From positions 11,905,537 to 11,969,536 of the forward strand of contig NC_134107.1 of the NCBI RefSeq assembly GCF_040939455.1: a stretch of 64,000 bases of DNA, written 5' to 3'. Made by a program: the position numbers and the translations under genes. Shown piece after piece: positions 1 to 37,020 of this stretch (the first letter of the stretch is position 1; the number at the start of each line of letters is the position of its first letter). Origin of the DNA: Microcebus murinus. Lineage: Eukaryota; Chordata; Mammalia; Primates; Cheirogaleidae. The notes under the pieces are model-generated. The model saw nothing but the letters and a program-made list of their open reading frames with translations, did no database searches and was not told where the DNA came from.

Positions 1-2374
1 CTGAGTTGGTGCTGGCCAACTGGCTGCCCAGTGGCCATGTCAGGTTAATGGATTAACAGGTTGGTGATGGGCCAGCTGGCTGTCAGGCTGGGAGAAGAGT
101 GGGCAACACCCCTGGAGAATCGAAGGGACTGGCAAGAATGAGAGGCAATTTTATCTGAAAGCGAAGGAAGGGGTTCCCAAGGAGAACAGGAGGGGACATG
201 GGTGTCTGCTTTTCCTGGGGATGGCAAATAGATTGAGGGCCTCACTAGGGGGAGGGGCAGCTCCTCTTATTTATTTATTTATTTATTTTTCCTGCTTTTC
301 ACCCTTGAAAAAGGAAGAGAGAGTGAGTCGCCACCAGAAAAGCTTGGAAGGAAACCTTGCCCTCCGTGGGCTGGCAGAGGGTTCACGCTCATATTATATC
401 TAATCACCCCCAACCCTCCTCCCTCTCCACCAGCCCTCCCATCCATAGCTGACTCCTTCCACCTGTCTGCCTTGACTTTTTCAGAGCTCACATTTCCTGA
501 AAAGTTCTCCAGGCTCTTTAATCACCCCACCCCCATTCTCTTACTCTCCTCTGGGCTCTCATCCCTCCCAGAATTAAGCACCATCCCCACCACCCCTGCA
601 AGTCCCTGGAATTGATAAAGTCATCCCAGCCTCTCCAGGTACACCCATAAACCCTGAGCCTTCACTCCCCGCAGCCAGCTCCAGAAATCCACTCCCCTTG
701 TACCCATAAAAAGCAACACAGAGGCCTATCTATCTCTAAAACCCCTTACTCCTCCCCCTCCTCCCCAAGCTATATGCCAGCTTCTACCCCAGTTTCTGGA
801 GTCCCCGCTCTCATGTGGTTCGAAGTTCATTTTCTCTTCTCATTGCCAAAGACAGCAACAACAACCACCTTCCAAATCACCCTGGACTTTGGGGAGGAGA
901 TGTCAAAGGCACTGAGGCAGCTTTACTTAAGAGTATTAGAGAGAGAGGCACATTACTGTTTGATGTCCATTAAATACTAAACTGCACACCCGAGAATGTG
1001 ATTGTGTGAAAGAGAGGTATTCTAGGGACAGATCCATTAGTTAGAGAGTTGTTATAACCAGTGGGCACAGGACTAATTCAGTAAGATAATTAATAAGGGC
1101 CTTGTATAATTAAAAATAACAGAATTCAATATTTAGCAGCTAGAAGAAGTACTGAATAACCAATATTAATTATTAGTGATGCAGAGGCAGTTTACATAGC
1201 AGGAGAAGAGTCTAATTGTGGGCACAGTGATTGGAGCCAGGGGATAACATGTGATAAGAGGATTAGTACTGCTGGCTGGTAGGACTATCATGAAATAAAG
1301 AGGCCAACTAGTCAGAACAAGGAACAATTAGCTTTAGGGCAGATAAACCAATTGTGTCCCAAAAGGTATGAGTTGTCTGGTATCACTGCACTAGTCAAAC
1401 AAGGCAAGGGGAAAAGGCATTGGTGTTAAAGATCCAATTTACTACTCTTTTTGAATTAGAACTGGTTGTAGAGAACAAAATAAGAAAAAAAAGTTTTCAA
1501 CTTTCATGGAGAAGATTCCATTTTTAACAAGCAGAACAGTAAATTAAGAATCAGGATTGAGAGGGAAGAAGTGTGAATTCAAAACTTGAGACTTCCACTA
1601 ATTTGTCAAGAGAGCCAGGCTTCCTCTGAACAACAGCAGGGTTGAAGTGGGTGAGAAAGGGCTCCTCTAGGCCTAAGGATTAAGCATCCAGAACCCAGTC
1701 CATGGAGACCACACTTAAGGGGACAACTGTGGTCAAATACTAGAATGGAGCTTCCACCGGAGCCCATTCCTGGTGGCCTCTGACATAGCACAGAAAGGGG
1801 GCTACCCAGCAGCCCAGGTCTTCCCAAAGGCCAGGATCTGGAGAGCTGAGACTTCAGACTAACAGATAAGCAATGAAGGCTTTATTTCATCCATAGAAGC
1901 AGCTAGAGAGCTCCTGGATCCTGGGGGCACAAGAATAACAATGCATGATGAGTGAGAAGGGCATTGAAGTCATAGAGGGGAGAAGCCAGGCATCATGTCA
2001 AGTGGTCACTTACTAAGGCCAAGGGCCTTTGGACAGAACTATATCCCATCTCCACCTTAAAATCTGAGTATGGCTCCAGCTCCCTCAAAATCCAAGAGGG
2101 GGATCATATGCACAAATCACAAAAACCTGGGATGAAGGCAATCTGTGGAGCTTGAGCAAAGAAGCTCAGGACAAAGGAAAGAGGAACCCACTCCACTCAG
2201 ACATAAGAGGGACCCATTTTTCAGAGACATAAGCAAAACATTCAAATTGCTTCAAGATTTGAGAACATCCAAGAATGACAGAACCATGAGACAAACTACA
2301 GCCTCCTGTGCATTTTGCACCAATGACAACAACCAGTCTGTTGTTTGGAGGCAAAGAAATGGAGTGGCTTCCAA

Positions 2375-2545
2375 GTCAGACTTCCAGTTCCCCTACTTCC
2401 TAAATAGATAACCTTGAGCAAGTTCTTTAATCTTCCAAATCTCAGGGTCCTCATTAGCAAAATGGGAATAATATCTCCCACCTCATCAGATTGTCCTAAT
2501 AATTAGGTGAGACACTAAAGAGAAATGAAACCTTTGAACCCAGGG
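2375..2545 (+). mobile_element. MIR SINE
   Basis: Core-like pattern CCTTGAGCAAGTTCTTTAAT ... CTCAGGGTCCTCATTAGC ... AATGGGAATAATATC. Confidence 0.75.
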
Positions 2546-3054
2546 GCTAGGTGGGGAGAAATGTTACAGTGCAATCTGAGAAATGCTGTGACAAAGTGAC
2601 AGACACCTGTGGATATTCAGAGGAGGGAGCAGGAAGGAGAGGTGCTCTTCTGGTCTTCTAAAGCAAATTGGATTTTTTTCCAGGAGGACAAGAAGTAGTT
2701 CAGTGCTCATATCAAGTTGTTAGATCTACTACTTTGGGGCATGGGTCCTCATGTCCAAAACCTTACCAACTGCCTTCAAGAAAAAGAACAAATGAATCAT
2801 AAAAAAACTACTAGAAAAACAACTAAAAACACTCAATAGTTGCAGGTATTAAGCCCTTAATTTGCTTACCACCTAGAAGTAGAGATAAGGAATGAATATA
2901 AATATTGATGCAGGCAGAATGTGATGAGAGGGCTAGAATACAAGTTTCCAAGGTCTTGAAGAACATAGCCAAGAAGGAGGCTGGCTATGGGGATGGATTG
3001 AGGAAGGCTTTATGAAGAAGGTGGCATTTAAGCTGGGCCTGAAAGATTGAAAAA

Positions 3055-3262
3055 AACACAACTAATGATAATGGCAACAGCGAGTCCTTCAGTGCTCACG
3101 CTGTGCCAGGCTGTGCTGAGTGCCTTAAAGCATTACCTCGTTAGTTAGCAAAAGGCTCGTTCTCACTTTGCTGATGAGAAGATGAAGCTCAGAGAGGTTG
3201 TATAACTTGCCTAAAAGTCACTCAAACAACTACTGGCAGAGCTGGGATTTGAACCAGTCTGT
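3055..3262 (-). mobile_element. MIR SINE
   Basis: Reverse MIR: GCTGTGCCAGGCTGTGCTGA, GAAGCTCAGAGAGGTTGTAT, GCAGAGCTGGGATTTGAACC. Confidence 0.8.
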
Positions 3263-3477
3263 CTGACTAAAACACTAGCTCTAGGATTTCACCAGGCAAA
3301 AAGAAGGGTGCATGGGTGCTGTCTGTGGAAGAACTGTGGGAACAAAGGGAAGAGCTAGGAAAGTTGGCATAAATGAGCATGGAGAGCAGCACAGCTAGGC
3401 CCAAAGACAGGGTGAGTGCCATGCCAGAGAGCATGAGAGACCTGGGCAGGAAGTAGGGAGAGGAGCCCTAAATGCCT

Positions 3478-3830
3478 GATGGACTCCATCCTTGGGAACT
3501 GTATCCTGGAGGACTCCATCCTTGGTGATTCCATCCTTGGGGACTGCATCCTTGGGGGACTCCGTCCTTACAGGACTCCATTCTTAGGGGATTCCATCCT
3601 TGGAGGACTGTATCCTTGGGGACTCCATCCTTGGAAGACTCTATCCTTAGGGGACTCCATCTGTGGGGGACTCCATTCTCGGAGACTCCATCCTTACAGA
3701 CTCCATCCTTGGGGGACTGTGTCCTTAGGAGACTCCATCCTTGGGGAACTCTATGCTTGAGGGACTCTATCCTTGGAGGACTCCATCTTTGGGGACTTCA
3801 TCCTTGCAAACTCGATCCTTGGGTCATGGG
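3478..3830. repeat. Minisatellite, unit of 15-17 bp, about 22 copies
   Basis: Imperfect tandem copies of GGACTCCATCCTTGGGG with frequent substitutions (CTGTATCC, TTCCATCC, TCCTTACAG). Lies inside an NRXN2 intron. The open frames through it are artefacts of the repeat. Confidence 0.95.
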
Positions 3831-4609
3831 GGAGCTCCTGAGAGTCTCTGCACTGAGGAGAGGATTCATTCAAGCTGGGCAGGAGGAAGCACCATGTGAT
3901 AATTTGGTAGCAAGCTTGTCTTCCAAATTTGGTGCTGGCTAATGATAAAATGGGTTTGCACACTGTGCTTGCATGGTGGCAGGAAGCAGTTGGGAAGCAC
4001 ACTGGGTATGGGAGGAAAGCAGGACCAGGACTAAAAGTAGGCCTCAGGGAATCCTCAGGGATAATCATTACTGCCAAGATCCCCCAAAAGACACCACTGG
4101 TCATGGTGGCTTCAAGGGCTGGCTTGAAAGGAGAGAGCAAGGCACTATCACATCAGCCCCCTCTGGTCCTACCTGCTATATTCTAAGAGCTTCTAGACGA
4201 CTCCAGGGATAATAACCTAGTTCAGGGGGAAAGGGAGAAAAATTCTGCCTCCTTCCAGTCTTTGGAGCTGGCCTTTGACCCACTCCACAGCTGCAGAAAC
4301 AAAGGGAAGAGAGACCTCTCAGTGCTGGTTCTGGGCCAGGCCCTCCCCAGGTGGTCATCTTCCCAGCCATTCTGGTCACATGAGGGAAAAATAGCATAGA
4401 AGTCACAGTGTCCTCAGATCCTGGCCATCTCTCCTGTAAGGCTGAAAGCAGATGTCATTTCTCATGTTACCTCCCTGTCCTAGCTTGTGGCCCACAAAAC
4501 CTAGAGGAGCCAGGATATTGGTTCAAACCACTCCACCTAGCATCACCCCTTAAGGCACATAAAGGACTTTTCCAGTCCCAGGATGTCATCTGGACACTGC
4601 ATAAACTTT

Positions 4610-4838
4610 CTTGAGCAAGGTGTCTCCACATCGGCACCACTGACATTTGAGGTCAGATGATTCTTTGTTGTGAGGACTATCCCGTCAACTGTAGGATATT
4701 TGGCATCATCCTGGTCTCTACCCACAAGGTGTCAGCACACCCCCTGAGTTATGACAACCCAAATGTCTCCAGACACTACCAAATGTCCCCTGGGGGCGCA
4801 ACACAATTGAGTGACTGAGAAATACTGCTCTAGGGACA
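4610..4838. mobile_element. MER5A-like DNA transposon (hAT-Charlie)
   Basis: Matches the MER5A consensus as I remember it: GGCACCACTGACATTTGAGG, ATTCTTTGTTGTG, TGTAGGATATTTGGC, CTCTACCCAC, AATGTCTCCAGACACTACC and an ending like GAGAAATACTGCTCTAGGG. Non-autonomous and old. Confidence 0.88.
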
Positions 4839-7290
4839 ACAGAATCCATTAACTTACTCTTTGAAGCCCTGAAAAACAGGCATGCAAGGATAGATGTGGC
4901 CACAGGTGAGGCCTTGAGCAAGGGCCCACGGTGACCAAAAGAGAGCTGCCCATCTGCAGTTGCTACACCTCACATTCGTCAAAGAAATCCCCCCAAAAAC
5001 CCTATAAAGAGGATTCTCAATCAAAGTCTTTAACCAGCCTGTGGCCTTGAGGACCTGCTTTGGGGTCAGCATGACCTGAGTCTGCTCTGAGCCATCTGAC
5101 AGAACATTCCAGGGGGAAGCACTTTCCATCAGTTACCAGCTTGGACCTGTGACCCTGTGAGCCCCAGGAAGAGCTGACCATGGATCACTGTCTACACTCA
5201 GAATGGCCAAGACCACGTGTTATCTCCTTTGTGTGGCTTCCCACTTCACCCAGCCACAAACTTCTCTCTCCTCTTGGGTATCACCCGAGTTCTACCATGC
5301 TGAAGGTTTCTGCTGCTCGCTGGGCACTTGCATGGCCTTGCTCTGTTCACTTTCAACAGACTCATCCTATCTCCTCAAGAGCCGAAGTCCTAGGAGTGCA
5401 GGGACCATGTCTTTTTTCCCTCTGTACCCAGAATGGATGCACCATACATTTATTGACCAAATGACGTGTGGATAGGAACTCTGGGCTTGCAACATCTTGC
5501 CAAAGGCAGTACCAGGTGACAGCACTGGTCCTAGGGAAAGTAAGCAGGCAAGAAGCACCAATAAAATGTGTGAGGTACCTGAAAGTATCACAAATGTACA
5601 TGACACACTCATGTGTGCTCAGACTGTGGTGACAACACAGAACAGCCCTCTGATGGGGAAAGGGATGATATGACATGAAGAGGGGCACTGCATCGAGGAA
5701 AAGGGCTCCACCAAGCATGCCACTCGTCGGAACTCAGGGCCACAAATGACAGGCACAGCAGCAAGCACCCAACTGCAGCCAGTGGTGCAGGCTGGAGGAG
5801 GAGTGGCTGGATCAGTCTGAACACCCTCCCAGACGGGGGCGGCAAGAACCAGGGAGAAATCCCCATTAGATAATCTCCAATGGTATCAAATAAGACCAGG
5901 TAAGAAGCCAGGATACTGAGCCCAAATGACAAGTCTTTCAGTGGGAGGGAGGGGAGGAAGAAGAGGAGGAGAAGGAGGAAGACAAAGATGATGACAAAGA
6001 AGACAGACAAGGAAGGGTGGCCACTACACCGCCAGAATCAAGAAGTCCAGAGAAGAAACTAGTAAGAGAACGGCCACAGAGAGCAGGACAGAGCCTCCGA
6101 GGACAGGGCTGTCTGGTTTTTCTGGTTCACACAGACCTCAAGCGATGGAGCTGGAAGACCTTTCCAGCTGCTAGTACCTCTTCTTTCAAAAGAAAAAAGA
6201 ACCAGCAAATGCCCGAGCACCTGAGACCCAGGAGTCAGGAGGCAGAGACAGGACCCACCACAAGAGCCACAGCAGCCTCTCCAGCGTTGGAAGAAAGGTT
6301 AGGACCCTGACTGAGAGGGAACTTCTCAGGGCTAGAAACAAGCTGGGAAGGTTTCCTATCAAGCAAAGCCTGGCCAGAGAGATGGCCTCAACTGCAGTAG
6401 CCTCCCTGGGCCTTGTGAGGTGAAGACGGCCACTGCTAAGAGGACCTGTCCAGTGGGGGTGTCTGGGAACAGAAGCCAAGAGAACACTGCAGAGAAGAGG
6501 CCTGTCCTGTCTGCAGGAGCCCAGCCAGGAGGGTCTCCTCCAGCACCTGCATGAGCCAGCCTAGCAGCCAGAGAGGCAGATGCAGGCCATGGCGTGCTGG
6601 AGGGCCTGGTTCCTTTGAATAAAAGGGAGGGAAGAGAAGGCATGTCCTCCCCAGAGGAGACACAGGGCCAACACCCTCCCTGGTCCTACTCTCCCTCTCT
6701 GCCTGCTGTGCCTCCACTTCACCCTGACACTCTCCAACCCCTGGCCTCTGCCCTAGAAAAGCCTCTGCTGAGGGCAGAGCACATCCTCCCCCCACTCATA
6801 GCTCAGGCTTGCCTTCGTGCCTTGCTGCCCTAGTGTCAGGACACCCACACCTGCTCCCCCAGGCCAGAGCCTGCCCACCCCAAAGATCCCCATCCCCACT
6901 CCATCAAACCCGAGGCCACGAACTCAGGTTCTGGCTCACTCCTCCCATGTCCTGAATCGCCCTCCTGTGTGGTCACCTGAGTTCTTAGCCCCCACCGTTG
7001 AGACCCCAGCTGCTCCCACCCATCTGAGCCCAGCCCTTCCCCTGCCCTCAGGCCCCTGACCACAGGCAGCTCTGAAGCCTTCTCCTGCTGCCTGCTGCCT
7101 GGTCTCTGAAGCCTGCAACAGATGACACTACAGCTGCACATCAGGACCCTCACAGCCCTGAGCCATGTTCTCCAGAAACATACCTCATTGCCCAGCCCTG
7201 ACCCCTCCAACCTGAGCCCCGCAGGCCCCTCTCCCCACCCTTCTACACACCAGGTTGGCTGACCCCCAGCCTTCTTCTTGCTCCCCCTAC

Positions 7291-32585
<25,295 letters not shown>

Positions 32586-32704
32586 GCCTCCGGCGGCCCC
32601 GGCCCCGCCCGGCCCCCGGCCCCGCTCAGGCCTCAGAGCCGTGGGCGCATGGGGCGGGGAGGGGGCCGGGCGCCCCCCGCGCCGAGCGGGGCTACCTCGC
32701 CCGC

Positions 32705-32716
32705 TCACAGTGCCAT
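32705..32716 (-). promoter_or_regulatory. Three-codon upstream ORF in NRXN2 5'UTR
   Basis: ATG GCA CTG TGA on the minus strand, 120 nt before the main ATG and inside the inferred exon 2. G at +4 and C at -3 give a middling initiation context. Confidence 0.5.
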
Positions 32717-33279
32717 GGGCCCGGTCGCGGGGCAAGGCGCGCAGAGGCCCACGTGCGGGCTTTCCTTGGGCTGCGGCGGCGGCGCCGGCGCCCCTCCCCC
32801 GCTGCGGGCTCGGATGGAAGATGGGGGAGGGATGCCTGTGGGGGAAACAGAAAGGAAAGGGTTAATGAGGGACTTAGAGGAGGAGGGCCCTAGGTGTCCC
32901 TTTTGTTTCCGTTTTGGACTTGAGAAGCTGGCCCTGACCTGGAGAGGGTCCTGAGACAAAAGACACCACCAAGAATGCAATACTGGGGGCCCCCCAGCAC
33001 TTGGAGAGAGATGACACTGGGGGGGAGGGGTCGGGGTGGCATTATTGGTTTCAGAGGTGGACAGGTGGGGAAGTGACACGTTAGAGTACAATAGGAGCCA
33101 ACAACCCAAGTGTCCTCACCCTCACCCTCTCAAAGGACCCAGGTGTCAGGACCAAGGCCAGCTCCTGGGGCTGGGCCTAGGAACTCTGCTCCAGCTGGTG
33201 ACCCCAGCGCCTTCTCTGAGCTGCCCAACCTCTGTGCCTGGCTCCCAGCTCCAGCCGGCTCTTCTTTTTCATCAGCTCT

Positions 33280-33345
33280 TGATGCTAGATAATGAAGTTG
33301 CTAAATAATTCATTGGGATTAATTAAATGCCAATTCGTCAATGGT
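33280..33345. promoter_or_regulatory. AT-rich homeodomain-motif block
   Basis: Contains GATAATGAAG, CTAAATAATTCATTG and GGATTAATTAAATG, with OTX/PITX-like GGATTA next to TAATTA. Looks like a conserved non-coding element; conservation not tested. Confidence 0.4.
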
Positions 33346-33669
33346 ATCACAGGGTAACCAGGCAGGGAAGGGGGCAAGGGAGAGAAGCTAGCCAAGACCC
33401 AGGTATCCAGGCCCCAAGCCCTCTGCATCCATACAAGGACACAGGCATCTGATTGTGTATCTCCAATTCCCCCCAACCCATACTCTCCCCTTCCCAGGCC
33501 CCAACCTTTCCTCTCACCAGCCCAGGTCCTTCCCGAAGCTAAATGTCTGTCACCCTCAACCACCAATTCCTGGTCCTCAGCCTCAGGACTGGCCCCACTA
33601 CCCAGGTTCTCTTCACCCCTCAGTTCCTCCTGCCACCCCCACCCAGGACTGGGGGAGCCACCAGGAGGC

Positions 33670-33835
33670 AGGCAGGCTCATTTGCATAAAATTGCCTTTC
33701 TGAAATGATTACCCTTGTAACGGGCTGTCAGAGAGCAATTTATACCCCACGCCAGGGAGGGGAATTTGCATCTCGTTAAACTCTGAGTCGTAATTATTTA
33801 TATCCAACAACCCTCCTGAATATTGCATTGATTTT
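33670..33835. promoter_or_regulatory. Block with two perfect POU octamers
   Basis: ATTTGCAT at 33680-33687 and 33764-33771, TAATTA at 33792, and other AT-rich words in otherwise GC-rich DNA. Likely enhancer-type element of NRXN2 intron 1. Confidence 0.45.
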
Positions 33836-34044
33836 ATTTTGGGGAGGGAGGGAGGGAAGGAGGTGGGGAGAAGCCTAGGAGAGAAGCAGGGAGGGGCCAG
33901 AGTTTAGGAAGAGACAAGGAAAGATTGAAGGGGGGAGAGAGAAAGAGGAAGGAGAGAGGAAGCGCACGAAAAGTGACAGAGATGGAAGAGTGATGGAGGA
34001 GGAAGGTGGCCTGGTGGGCAGAAAAGAAAAAGAAGATAGAGAAA

Positions 34045-34255
34045 ATTAAATTCCCAATTCAAACAGCATTTGTCAAGGCCCTGGATGCTGGGCATTTTTA
34101 CAAATGTCATTTTACTTAATCATTCAGAGAAGTCCCATTATTCCCATTAACCACGAGGGAAACCCACGTAAGAAGTCTGGGACTTTCCCAAGGTCACACG
34201 GCCAATCAGTGGGGAACTGGAACTCAGATCCAAGTCTGTTCCACTCCAGCCAGCA
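34045..34255 (-). mobile_element. MIR SINE
   Basis: Reverse pattern: TACAAATGTCATTTTACTTA, CCAAGGTCACACGGCCAATC, GGAACTGGAACTCAGATCC. Confidence 0.7.
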
Positions 34256-34704
34256 TCCCCGGGAAAGAAACAAGGACAGGATAGCCACAGGTGTAGCCCA
34301 GACGTGAGAGCCAAAAGAAGAGGAGAGGGCTGACTTGGGGAGGGGAAGCAGGGTGCAGTGAGGAGCCAAAGAGCTATGTGGGAAGAAGTTGGGCCCCCCC
34401 TAAAAACCATAATGGTGAGTCGAGAGTGGCGCATCTACGGAAGGCAGATGGGACAGGGAGGGCCTCATAAAGCCACAGGGAGTGTGTGGGGAGCCATGTC
34501 CAAGAGACCAAAACAGCCCAGCCCCTTCTGACAGCTGCCCTCCCAATCCTACAGGCTCCAAGGGGGGGGACCCAAGTGTCCTGCCCCAGTGCCTCTCCAA
34601 GGGCTGCCCCTTCCCAGGCAGAGGGGAGGAGATCTAGGCAAGCAGCCCCCACTCTCTACAAACACTGTCGAGGTTATATATAGCTTTGCCACTGCCTCTC
34701 CTCA

Positions 34705-34765
34705 TTGGGTAATGGAGATAATTAACATGCGCGGGCTAATTAGCCAATCAAATTAAATGCAGCAC
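34705..34765. promoter_or_regulatory. Homeodomain palindrome block
   Basis: Perfect 12-bp palindrome GGCTAATTAGCC (34734-34745), flanked by GATAATTAACATG and CCAATCAAATTAAATG. Confidence 0.45.
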
Positions 34766-35049
34766 CTGCTTCCAGCCTGATTGACGCCCTCACCCCCCCC
34801 ACACGCACCCCCACCCCAGCCCTGGGCAGAGGAGGGGGTCCCTCAGTCGTCGGGGAGGGAAAGGCCAAAGCACCCCCACTTTTCCAGAAGGAGTAGCCAG
34901 AGACCCCAGCAGAGGCACAGCCGTGTGGCCAGAAGTGACCATCCTTCCTCCCTCCCTGCTGGGGTCTGGGTCTCAGTCTGGCCTAGCCTAGCCTCTGACT
35001 GCCTCTCTCCCAGCCCCCACCCCCACCTCCGGACACTATTTTGGGGAGG

Positions 35050-35075
35050 GAATTAATTAGCTATCGATTTCCGCT
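35050..35075. promoter_or_regulatory. TAATTA plus ONECUT/CUX-like site
   Basis: GAATTAATTAGCTATCGATT combines a homeodomain site with an ATCGAT core. Confidence 0.35.
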
Positions 35076-36402
35076 GGCGGAAGGAATAGGATTCCGTGCC
35101 GCTGTCCACTCACCCCAAGCCAGGGAGAGGGGGGATTTCTGTCCCCTGCCCCACTCCCACCCCAGTTCCCCTGCCATGCTCACATCCCCCACCCTCTAAG
35201 AAGTGGCAGAGGGGTTCTTGAGGAAAAGCCTAGGGAAGGGTCGCCCTTCGTTCAGAGAGTTGGAGGAGGACAGCGAGGGATGGTGGGGAGGCAGACAGAG
35301 CCTGGGAGACAGGCCCTGGGTCCTAAGAGCCAGAGGGACTGTTACCTGCGAAGCAAGTGAGAGTCCAGGAGGAGGTGACCATGCTCTGTGTGAGGAGGGA
35401 GGCACGTGTCTGCCAGCTGCTGTGGGGCAGAGCCTGGGCTTATGCAGGCGCCTCCAGGGAGGGGAGAGGGCAGGGTCCAAGCCTGCGGCCCCTCAAGGCT
35501 CATTACTCATTCTCCCCACAGCCCGCAGCTCTGCAGCGCAGGCTGGCCTGGCTCGGTGCCGGGGGCACAGGGGCTGCAGGGCTGACCAGGAGGACGGCCC
35601 AGCCTTCCCTGAGTCCTCTCCCTGGGGACCTAGAGACCCCTGGGGCAGCTTCAGGCTTCTGAGGCAGAGATATTCCCAAGAGGAGTGTGAGCTAAGCGGA
35701 CACCTGGGTCCTTTCCACCCCACCCCCCCTCCCCATGCCCAGGAAACGTGCTGCTCTTCCCCACACCTTCCCCTTCCTCCAGCCTCCTCAGGCCAGGCTT
35801 CTGCTGACCTAGCCTCCAACCCACCCTTCTCCCAGGACACAGGGTGTCCCTGCAGACCTAGGGTGCCCCATCCTCCCTCGGCCCCTGGTACTCCACTCTC
35901 TGGCCTCAGCAGCAGCCCTTATCTCCAGCGCTCTGCTCCCCAGGGGCCTGGCCCATTGCTCCCACAACTACATCAAGTAAACGGTGTCCCCTGGAGTGCA
36001 GGGAAATGGCCCCTCCCCTGGGCTCATGCAGTGCAGTGGAAGCTCCCCTGCACCCACAGCATTTAGGCACTGTCCTTCAAGACCCACTGTCCTTTTCCAG
36101 TGCCCACTGCCAGTGCAGGGACGTTGGTGAAAGCAGCCCCCGGTACCCTGCGTGCTCATTGGCATCCCCGTGCAGTGCACACGGCTGGCCTTGGGCCACC
36201 ACAGCTCTGGGGAGCTGACCTCCCCAGTCATCCTGGGATTCTGCACCCAGTCAGTCCCCTAGCGTCCCCTGCCCACAGATGGACCCTGCAGCCTCAGGCC
36301 ACTGGTGACCAAAGCTGGAGGTGGGGTGGCTTGGGGTGACTAGGCTGCCCTCAGGACCCCTGCCTACTCTCTCCCCAACTCTGCTCCCTCCCATTAACTC
36401 TT

Positions 36403-36740
<338 letters not shown>

Positions 36741-36879
36741 CCTCCCATTAACTCTTGCTGGGTCCTCCTAAGCCAGACAGCCTCATCCTCATCCTCCCAC
36801 AGCCAGGGCAGGGCCACTATAGCCTCTGGGCCACAACTTTGGGGCTCCAAACTCTGCATTAGGTGGGACCCCCATGTGC

Positions 36880-37020
36880 CCTGTCTTATTTCATCCTCTG
36901 GGTTCTAGCAGGTGCTTTTGTCACTCAGGCTTTCCGACGAGGAAACTGAGCTTAGAACCATGTATTCGCTTGCCTGATGTCACAGTGCACGTGTGGGTCT
37001 GTCTGCTGGCTGCAAAGTCT
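36880..37020 (-). mobile_element. MIR fragment
   Basis: GAGGAAACTGAGCTTAGAAC and GATGTCACAGTGCACG, diverged. Confidence 0.5.

Larger units (their letters stand above)
1..7290 (-). other. NRXN2: NRXN2 intron after the LNS2 exon (partial)
   Basis: No exon was recognised. From low to high coordinate it holds unassigned unique DNA (1-900), an AT-rich block (about 950-1560), MIR copies, a minisatellite (3478-3830), a MER5A transposon (4610-4838), an L2 fragment (about 5385-5470) and a polypurine tract (5935-6010). The last 600 nt are C-rich. Confidence 0.8.

Noticed and set aside
3478..3830. CRISPR-like array
   Set aside because: Unit of 15-17 bp in direct tandem without constant-length unique spacers, in a primate genome.
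3479..3942. Repeat-protein-like open frames over the minisatellite
   Set aside because: Repetition comes from the DNA array; no start context, no known family, inside an intron.
6591..6610. Possible next NRXN2 exon (SS2 cassette) because of GGCCATGGCGTG
   Set aside because: The surrounding codons do not match the expected HxGIGHAM sequence and there is no acceptor/donor pair.
32586..32735. In-frame extension of the NRXN2 N-terminus by 50 codons
   Set aside because: The frame is open but its first codon is TTG, not ATG. The signal peptide follows the ATG at 32585, as in the known protein.
35203..36066. 287-codon plus-strand open frame in NRXN2 intron 1
   Set aside because: No recognisable domain and no clear splice or promoter context; probably chance in C-rich DNA.
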